Positions 56,421 through 64,000 of a DNA stretch of 64,000 nucleotides are shown here, piece by piece; position 1 is the first letter of the stretch; every line of letters starts with the position of its first letter. Position numbers and translations under genes: made by a program. The stretch is taken from NCBI GenBank assembly GCA_035079385.1, contig JAVHKY010000054.1, positions 14,674,501 through 14,738,500 of the forward strand, read 5' to 3'. The notes under the pieces are model-generated. The model worked only from the letters and a program-made list of their open reading frames with translations, was not told where the DNA came from and did no database searches. Origin of the DNA: Aspidiotus rigidus. Its lineage: Eukaryota; Arthropoda; Insecta; Hemiptera; Diaspididae.

Positions 56421-58799
56421 GCATAATAAAAAATCTATCTACACTGGAAAGGATTACACATTATCTCTGTAACCAGCCTTTCCATTATAAAAAGTACGCA
56501 GCTTTGTTTCATGTCTTCATATTATATGAAGGCATGAAACATCATCTTTTTTTATTTGGCTCTGCTAGAAAATGATAATTTTTTTTTTTCTATTTTCTTT
56601 CATGATAAAAAGATATTAGAATATTTTAATCGATGATATCAATTTCGCAATAACTGCCAGCAGTCTAAACGCAAAGTGAATCCAAGTATCTTTAAAAAAA
56701 CAAAAATCTAGCTTTCATTTCCCCTCCAAAATTATTCAAGAAAAAAAATATATACCCGAAAATTAAAAAAACGAGCCGAAGTTTTAATATCACATTTTCA
56801 AATTTACCTCTGACCTACCTCCTTCCATCAACATTTAAATTCAATTCATTTTTTCCGTTTTTCCTTCGAGGTAAGGTTCAGTAGCCATCCTCTTTCCAAC
56901 CCCTTTTTTTTTTTTTATGATTTACTTTCTTTAAATTCTAAAGAGCGATTAAATCAATCTTTTTAATACAAGAAATCAAACTTGGCTCCAGTCCTTACAA
57001 CGGATTACTATGTCGGGGTACTATTGTTTTAGCTTTTTTTTTTTTTTTTTTTTTTTACATTTATGCATGTGTGTGATTTTTTTTTTTGTTTTTTTTTGTG
57101 TGTTTTTCTTTTCTAATTTTTCTCTATGGTTGGATGTAATGAAAAAAAATATATATCACAGATAAATATCATTTTTGGGAATCAGTTTTTTTTTTTTTTT
57201 TTTTTCAATAATTTTTGAGTGAAAATAAAAGCCAAATTAAATTACTGTATTATTTTGATTTAACCTAAACGTTCCTCAATATTCATATCTCTCTTACAAA
57301 GTATTTATATATTGTGACCGTTTGGTTCTACCCATTTTTTTTTTTTTTTTTTACGAGCAATGCAGCTGCGCTAAGGGCTATTCGGCAGATATAAACTTAT
57401 TATTTAATAAAGTAGAAAGGAAGGAAAGTTGAAAACAAAATACATGTAAAAGAATTGAGATGAAATAAAAATATAAAGGATTGTACATTATCCATCATGA
57501 GTATGGATCTTATGAATTTTAAAACTGAAATAATATTGATAAATATTTTGTTCTAATAATTATCTTTAAATTAACAAAATCGATACCTCCTCAACGATTA
57601 AGTCAAAAATGAACTGGGTTTCAGGTTTCAATATTCAAATTCAGTGGCACGTAAGAAAAGTGAACAATTTTTTTTTAATGTTGATTTTTCCACGAGAAGA
57701 AAAATTGAATTTGGTCATTTTGTTCATATATATGAAAATGAGGAACTATAATTTTGTAAGAAACAGAAAATCGTCTTGAACTACCTACTTGAGAATAGCC
57801 AGATCCTCAGGACCAACGCACGCAGTGGATTCCTTATGTACTTCTTAGTTTCAAATCAATAAAATGATCGAAATGTTCCCTGTGTATTCTTATGGGAATT
57901 GATAATGTTTCAAGCACCACCGCCACACTAATGACAATTTTATTTTTGCCGACTTCCACATATCGATTCCAAATACATGTGCTTTTATCAAGGATCACTT
58001 GTTATCAGCTAGTGACATCACAAGAACGAGGCCCACATTTACCGACTTTTTTTTTCCAATTTTCGAGCTTGATTATTCCTGGAGTACTTTTTGTCATCTG
58101 CTCTCAAGAAAGATCTTAGAATTTCCTGAAGTACCTTTTTCTTTTTTCAGCTAATTTGTGGTAGAAATGCTAGATGAAAATTGCTTCTTTCTTTTCTCCT
58201 CTCTCTTCTCTTTCGTGATGAAAAATATTTTAATGAATGATGTCAATTTCGCTATGACTGCGGTCTAAGAACAAAATGAATCAAACAAGTTAATTTTTGG
58301 CCGATTGGTTTTGCCCATTTTTTAGCACACCATCTATTACGAGTACAAATATAAATTTGAAAACTTTTGAATGATATTGATAAATTTCTGATTCTAATAA
58401 TATCTTCAAATTAACGGATTCAACTCTTCGGTTTTATTTCTTCATTCATTTATTTTTTCCAAACTTCAAACTTATAATAAAAAAGGAAATAAAAATAAAA
58501 ATCTTGAATTGTTTATTCGTGGATAAATTAAATCTAGTGACAAAGTCATTCATGGGATTAATCAATTTCTTATTCTTCCAATAATAATTGGTGTAATTAT
58601 AAAAAAAATTATCATCAAAGACTACATTGTGGAATGATTTTGTCACCAGTTCTCAAAAAAGATCTTGAAATATTCTGAAGCGCCTTTTTTTTTTTTTCAG
58701 ATTCTTGACTAATTTGAAATAGAAATATTAGTTGAAAATTTCTTTTTTTTCTCTCTCTTTTTTTTATAAGAAAATATTTCAATTATTAATGATGTCAAT
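56421..58799. repeat. AT-rich DNA with a three-copy direct repeat
   Basis: Three blocks, near 56620-56700, 58195-58330 and 58750-58990, share AATATTT-AA-TGATGTCAATTT, then AACTGC/ATTGCG, then AAA(A)TGAATC and TTGGTT-x-CCC. T-rich runs separate them. The third copy is interrupted by the hammerhead insertion. No gene recognised. Confidence 0.5.
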
Positions 58800-58807
58800 T
58801 TTACAAT

Positions 58808-58839
58808 CTGATGATGTCGCGTGAGCGACGAAACGTCGG
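58808..58839 (+). ncRNA. Hammerhead ribozyme core
   Basis: CTGATGA (58808-58814), T, stem II GTCGC-GTGA-GCGAC, GAAA (58830-58833), CGTC, GG. Stem II is perfect and matches that of the copy at 3.6 kb. The 5' strand of stem I should precede CTGATGA, but the insertion starts there, so this copy probably lacks stem I and cannot fold completely. Predicted cleavage would fall after 58837. Confidence 0.75.
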
Positions 58840-58927
58840 TTTTTTATTTAAAATAAATTTTAAAAAATAGTGGTATAAAGTGCCGTTTCTTTTGTTTTGT
58901 TTTTTTTTTTGTTTTTTTTTAAATTCA
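58808..58927 (+). mobile_element. 120-bp hammerhead-containing insertion with 8-bp TSD
   Basis: TTTACAAT occurs at 58800-58807 and again at 58928-58935. The DNA between starts exactly at CTGATGA and ends with long T-runs. Comparison with the related block at 58195-58330, which lacks it, supports an insertion. Downstream of the ribozyme it has AATAGTGGTATAAAGTGCCG, which resembles the arm of the hairpin at 3.6 kb (AATAGGTAGTGATATTAAG then TGCCG). It looks like a 5'-truncated copy of the end of a retroelement, most likely a PLE. Confidence 0.75.
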
Positions 58928-58935
58928 TTTACAAT

Positions 58936-60404
58936 AATTGCGAACTAAATGCGAAATGAATTGACTGATTGGTTGCCCTTATTCTGTGAGTGAACCATCC
59001 CCAAACATGCCCGGATATCATGAAATAAAAAATTTAATAATGATTTTTGGAGTTTGATTTTTTTTTATTTTTATGATCGAAATTGAAATTGCCTAATTAT
59101 ACATAATTAAAAATTCAGGTTATCAGCTTACTTTTTTTTTTATCCACCTCTCTTATCTCTGAACCATTGCGAGAATTGAAGTCGTTGAGTCATTTTTGTA
59201 CTTAAATATAATCGTTGAGAATTCGATTGTTTCTTCTACGTGTTGCTTAGTTTTCTTCTCGACCTAATATTGATATTTTGGGGCTCTTACCTTGGCAAGC
59301 TAAAAGCTTTTATATATGTATCCGTGAAAAAAATGAGAAAAGATAAAGTTTCTTACCAAAAGGTACCTTGTGATGTCACGACTCGAGATACATATTCTGA
59401 GTCGCCTAAGGTTTCATTTCTGCATAGCATTTTTCGACTTGCTGCGCAGTTGACCTGAGTTTTTTTTCTCTTTTTGCATAGTTTTTCTCAATTTTCGTGC
59501 TACCTTAGCAGAAGTTTCTTCTTCTCGATACTTCAATAATGGTAATATTTTACGTCGACCAAATATATCTCAATTTTTTGTATTTTGAATCTTGACAGTC
59601 AAAAAGAAACGAATTCTCTCAAGTTCCAGATAAGAATAATCGTTCTTGATATAGAAAAATATCTTCATTTCTTGGGCCTTAGATCTTGGTAGAAACTAAA
59701 GCTCCAGATCTTTCGAGAAAAAAAAAATAGAAAAATGAATCTTTGTTTTCTACAGTCAAGGAGAGAAGAAAAAGAAAAAAATACGAGATATTCGGATACG
59801 GAGGCGTTTGGCAACTCAGTCTTGTTCTCTTTTTTTTCCTCGACTTCTTGGCATACCTTTCTCAAGTTTTTATTCTTTTCTATGGACATATTTTACAACG
59901 AGCTCTCTGTAAAATTGTGATTTTCAGAGAGATATTTTCTAGAATCATTTGTCGTTATTTTCCAAACGATCAAATGTTAAATTTGATATTTATATCGACT
60001 AATTTTTTTTTTTTTTTTTTGTAATTTTTCAAATCTGCTCCAATATATCTGAGTGAATGATGTGAAAATGATAGAATCATAAACTCTCAACATACGAACG
60101 CGTATCCTTCTTGGTGGCCGCTCGGTCTAGTCCATCAGATTAAGCAGCTATAACATTGTTGAAGTGAAGGCACGTGCCTGTGTCTCATTTCCCTTGCACT
60201 ATAATATTATTGATATGTACTTATTTTTTTTTGTGACTTGCTTCAAAAAAATCAAACTTTTAGTCACCAGTGATATCTCGTAGAAGGAAAACTTGGTTTC
60301 CCAACAATAAGAAATTTACCATTAATTATCGTGATTAAAGAACCGTGCAAGACTATTTATAATGTTTCCAGCCCTGCAATACGCAGTAAATTAAATAAAA
60401 AAAT
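58936..60404. other. No gene recognised
   Basis: T-rich and AT-rich sequence with scattered short frames. The right end is the 3' flank of the yellow-family gene (minus strand), where AATAAA overlaps the stop codon. Confidence 0.45.
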
Positions 60405-60636
60405 TTATTTTCTCTTTTTCTTACTCAAATATGAAATATTAGTACTATTATGGCCATATAGTGGTTCGACAGGACGCTTAATTCTAAGTATTCTTAAATT
60501 ATAGTCTTGACTGTTGACAGTCTTCCTGAAGAATTTCTGAAATTTGGTCGTGATAAGCCAAACGTTTCCATTATCTCGTTCACTGACTCTGATATCCAAT
60601 GGAAACTGTAACAATTCGGGATCGTAGGCTAGTACT
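60405..60636 (-). CDS. Yellow/major royal jelly protein family gene, last exon
   Basis: After a TTTTTTTAG acceptor, the exon begins with the last base of a split Gly codon and reads VLAYDPELLQFPLDIRV, NGNVWLITTKFQKFF, DYNLRILRI, and ends SYLSKKKRK then a stop. This is the C-terminal end of the yellow/MRJP domain: V-x-A-x-D-x-x-L-x-FP-x-D-(I/V)-x-V, then W-x-x-(S/T)-x-(R/K), then DYN-(F/L)-RI. The family consists of secreted proteins with a six-bladed propeller fold. Members act in pigmentation, development or as jelly components, and some bind small amines. Which member this is cannot be read from these exons. A 779-bp intron separates it from the preceding exon, with matching phase (2 bases + 1 base). 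Confidence 0.88.
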
Positions 60637-61415
60637 CTAAAAAAACAAAAAGAAAAAATTTTCATGACGTTGAATCATAAAAATAGGTAAAATACGATGA
60701 TCTCCAAGAAGCATAGAACTAGGCACGGTCTAATAACTGTGTGATGTGTAGATTATTTTGTTCTTCTATTTAATTACGATTTTAGGTACAGAAAAAAATA
60801 AAGGAAATCATCATTGTCACAGTTGTCGCAGGTCAATCGCCACCTTCAAAAAGTTTTCATTCATTTGTTTGCTCAAATTATACGGGCGTTATTTTCTCAA
60901 TTAAATTCGTTCTTTTTACGACGTCGTTAATCATATTGCTTTGTTGTTATGTGAAGAAAAAATGAACTACTTTTATTACAAACTCTTGTTTTTCATGAGA
61001 AGAAAGTATACTCGTTCATAAAACTTGAAAGTGCGATCTGAAGAACGACCAAAATTTCTCATAAATTACAGACTATTAGGAAAATAAGCCTGAATTAAAT
61101 CGAGTTTACTTCTTCGAAACTGCGTGTATGAATATATTCTATAGACCGATCAAACAAATACAATCATCATTGTTGCGAGTTTGTATTTTATACTCTTATA
61201 GTTTCATGCATTATTACTTTCTTATTTATTTTAGAGCTCGCGTTCGCGCATTAAAATGTTTTTCTGACTCTGTGGTTTATCAAACTAGTGGTTTTCATTT
61301 CTTTCTTTTTTTTACAAGATGATCGATGAGAATTTCTCAGTAATATATATCAATTCATTCCAAGCTGGTTATGTAAGCGTAAGAAGGATTTAAAAATTAT
61401 TTATGAATTACTAAC

Positions 61416-61720
61416 CCGTGATCCGATGAACCAGGAATCCAGGTAGCTATGGCAGTTTCTGAGATAGGGCTAAAAATGAGAGCACCGTCTCTTGGCTCAA
61501 CGGCCAATGGGGCAGCTTGCGATGATTTATGGCCGACTAATGCCACTGGTAAGTCGCTGTCATCGGCACCATTAGGTCCAGCTTTCAGTACCGCTGTCGG
61601 AATCGTGAATATTCTATCAGACGCGAATGCCTGGAAGTAAAGTTGCTTATGCGGTAATATGGGAGCGGACAAAGCGAGACCTATTATGCCATCCATCAAT
61701 GTAAACTGTTCTCCAGCAAC
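61416..61720 (-). CDS. Yellow/major royal jelly protein family gene, penultimate exon
   Basis: The exon follows CATTTTAG and starts VAGEQFTLMDGIIGLAL. Further motifs are LPHKQLYFQAFASDRIFTI, PTAVLK, VALVGHKSSQAAPLAV and DGALIFSPISETAIATW, ending HG before GTTAGT. These match the yellow/MRJP domain in order: DGI-x-G-x-ALSP, (L/V)-YF-x-x-(L/F)-AS-x-x-x-(F/Y)-x-(V/I)-x-T, G-x-(K/R)-x-SQ-(S/A), then the blade with AI-x-x-W. The first codon is complete, so the upstream intron is phase 0. The upstream exons lie beyond an R1-like LINE (61939 to the window end), which therefore probably occupies an intron of this gene. Confidence 0.88.
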
Positions 61721-61938
61721 CTAAAATGGAAAACATGTAAAAGCCTTTTTTAGTCAGAGACAATGTGGACAAAAATTACAATTGATACAAAATTACTAAT
61801 TAGTTTTGTAGATTCTCGAATTGGTGAAAAATGCTGACGTCTTTAATATCTTTAGGGAACCGTGTCCCGTGGATGAGAATTCTCGGAGGACCTCTGAGAT
61901 AGGAAGTTGGAAAATTTCTACCTTGGGATTCCCTCTAG

Positions 61939-64000
61939 GCCATCAAGGACAGCAAGAGTGCTGCATGGCGAGAGCTATGTGAGATGGCAGATGACGACCC
62001 GTTTGGAAAGGCTTATAAGTTAGTGCTGAAGAAGCTAAAAGGCCTCTCAGCAATGAGCCGAATGGAGCCCGATGTTGTGGGTCAAATCATTGATGGCTTG
62101 TTCCCACAGCAGCCACCACCAATGGTAACGCTACCAATAATAGAAGAGGATGGTATATCCCTCCTAGGCACCGAGGAGGTTGATGCAGCACTCAATAGAC
62201 TGCGGGGTAAGTATTGGAAGGCTCCAGGCCCGGATGAGATTCCAAATCCAGTCTGGAGCGCCATACATTCAGTTGGCCCAGCACTGCTTGTTGATACATT
62301 CAATGCGGCAATTGTTGGGCGACTGTTCCCTGTGCGATGGAAGAAAGCCAGGCTAGCGTTGATCGATAAGAAGGATAAACCACCTGGTCTACCATCCTCT
62401 TAGCGTCCACTTTGTCTGCTAGACAATGTTGGGAAACTTCTAGACAGAGTGATAGCCAATCGTTTGGAGAGCTATCTGAAGGAAAGAGATATAATCTCTG
62501 ATAGCCAGTACGGTTTTAAAATTGGACGCTGCACATCAGATGCTGGGATCCGGCTGAAGAGGATAGCCAAGTCAGCGATTGATATGCGCCAGTTTTGCAC
62601 AGCCGTCAGCCTCGACATAAGAAATGCGTTCAATTCAATTCCATGGAAGATGATATCGGAAGCTCTTGTGAACGCAGGAGTGCCCGCATACCTGCTCAGG
62701 ATGATCAGCAGCTATCTTAGCTGCCGTGAAATCCAAGCAGAGACGTCTGCTGGTACAGTAAAGCGCCCTGTTACTTGTGGGGTGCCGCAGGGGTCGGTGC
62801 TTGGGCCGCTTTTGTGGTGCGTCTCATTTAACGGAATCTTTAAGGTGAAGCTGCCACCAGGGGTTAAGCTTATCTGCTATGCGGATGACACCCTAGTGTT
62901 ATGCACCGCCGAAACAACTGTAGCGGTGGAGAGCAGGGTTAACCGGGCCCTAGAGGATGTGACGCGTTGGATCGAGTCGGCTGGACTTGAACTAGCAGCA
63001 AGTAAGACGGAGGCCATTTTATTCACGACCCGTCGGAAGTTCAAGCCACCCACCTTTCGCCTGCGAGGTGTGGAAATTGAAACCAAGAAGCAAATGAAAT
63101 ACCTGGGCATCTGGTTTGACTCAACGCTGAGCTTCAGGCACCATTTCCTGATGGCAGCGGAAAAGGCGGGCCGGGTAGTTGGATACCTAAGCCGCCTTAT
63201 GAGGACCCTGGGAGGACCGAGAGAAGCAAGGAGAAGGATCATGATGAGCACTGCCTTGTCGATCCTCCTATATGGTGCGCCAGTATGGGCCAACTCCATG
63301 AAGATACCATACCGAAGAAGAGAGATGGTAAAGATTCAACGAAGAGCTGCGCTGAGGTGTGTTAGTGCCTACCGCACTGTCTCGACGGAGGCTCTTTGTG
63401 TATTAGCACGTTCACCACCAATCGAGCTCCTTGCTGAGGAGAGAGCGGTGGTGTTCGAAGCAAAGAAGAGAACGACGACCAACCGAGAAGCTTTACGGGT
63501 CAAGCAGGAGGCCAGGCGCTCCTTGCTTGTAAAGTGGAAAGCAAGAATTGCCCAGAGTGAGCTGGGTACATGGACAACCCGTGTGCTAATACGCGACCTT
63601 GATGAGTGGATGAACCGACACAATGGTCAGCTGAACTTTCACCTGACGCAGGTGTTAAGCGGCCATGGCTGCTTCAACAAGTACCTTCACGAGAAGTTAA
63701 GGACAGTTGAGCAGGCAACGAACGTGTTCGCACTGTAACCAAGGGCGGGATGATGGACCACAACACACCTTATTTGAGTGTGAGGCGTGGAGGCGTGAGC
63801 GGGACGAGCTTAGTCGGTCTCTTCAAGAGATTGGGGTAGATGAAGCGCTCGACCCGAGTAGCCTGGTACCCACCATGCTAGGTTCCGAAGAAGCATGGAA
63901 CCAGGTGTCTGCATTTGCGGCCACCATCATGAAGAGGAAGATGGACCAGGAATGGAAGGCAAATGCAGAACCACGCTATGGCCTACTCAACACCTGTGTA
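61939..64000 (+). pseudogene. R1-clade LINE, 5'-truncated, near-intact RT
   Basis: From 61939 the frame reads AIKDSKSAAWRELCEMADDD, then GKYWKAPGPDEIPN, WKKARLALIDKKDKPP, a TAG stop at 62401 where YRPLCLLDNVGK-type elements have Tyr, then RPLCLLDNVGKLL, QYGFKIGRCTSDAG, SLDIRNAFNSIPW, CGVPQGSVLGPLLW, CYADDTLVL (YADD intact), YLGIWFDSTLSF, PVWANSMKIPYRRRE. It ends near 63738, where a one-base shift moves the C-terminal zinc-binding tail (GRDDGPQHTLFECEAW, 63734 onwards) to another frame. One nonsense mutation and one indel in about 1.8 kb suggest a fairly recent insertion. The endonuclease and ORF1 are missing and the 3' end is outside the window. A second, older copy lies at 8.5-9.2 kb. Confidence 0.9.

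Noticed and set aside
1..64000. tRNA or rRNA genes of the nuclear genome
   Set aside because: Scanning for the GGTTC-A-TCC B-box and cloverleaf arms gave only the MITE word TTTCGAATCTAGACG at 11.67 kb, which is part of an inverted repeat.

Overview
This looks like a stretch of an arthropod nuclear genome, almost certainly insect. Coding exons are split by introns, gene density is very low, there is a yellow/major-royal-jelly family gene, and decayed transposable elements are abundant (R1-, Jockey- and RTE-like LINEs, Penelope-like elements, hAT- and pogo-like DNA elements). Frequent TAGGTA/TACCTA and TACGAGTA words resemble some hemipteran genomes, but that placement is only an impression. 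I see no bacterial operons, CRISPR array or recognisable tRNA gene.

Layout. 0-9 kb is a nested pile of insertions. An RTE-like LINE end lies next to two degraded copies of an unrecognised coding sequence. Copy 1 is interrupted by a pogo-like element and an inverted-repeat element. Copy 2 is interrupted by a 2 kb hAT-like element with a perfect 8-bp target-site duplication (TSD), which itself carries a second element with its own perfect TSD. A 155-bp hairpin at 3.6 kb encloses a hammerhead-ribozyme core. A truncated R1-clade LINE at 8.5-9.2 kb is split from its 3' flank by another small hAT-like element. 12.2-15.7 kb holds a Penelope-like element (PLE), a fragment of a Mutator-like transposase and a 66-bp minisatellite. 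18.4-22.6 kb holds two hAT-like elements, one containing an AT-rich block resembling mitochondrial 16S rDNA, and a second PLE with inverted terminal repeats. 25-34 kb is mostly empty apart from repeats and LINE scraps. 35.4-38.0 kb is a Jockey-like LINE bracketed by a duplicated flank.

40.6-48.5 kb is the most intriguing gene region. Two small predicted secreted proteins on the minus strand (42.6 and 48.1 kb) share a spaced C-terminal cysteine motif and are probably paralogues. They are separated by a 3 kb element whose 0.64-0.81 kb inverted arms flank a degraded, intron-containing gene for an EEADTR-motif plus CXC (Tesmin/TSO1-like) protein. Another foldback element lies just downstream of the first secreted-protein gene. 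49.4-52.9 kb is three consecutive tandem-repeat arrays. 54.4-59 kb has a 606-bp inverted-repeat element with perfect TSD, a third PLE remnant, and a 120-bp insertion that starts exactly at a hammerhead core and is flanked by an 8-bp TSD.

The only well-supported conserved host gene is the yellow-family gene at the right edge: its last two exons (60.4-61.7 kb, minus strand) are visible, and a long R1-clade LINE in the opposite orientation fills the DNA upstream of them. The recurrent theme is self-cleaving ribozyme remnants, PLEs and long-inverted-repeat elements. The two secreted-protein genes and the yellow gene are the likely expressed host genes.
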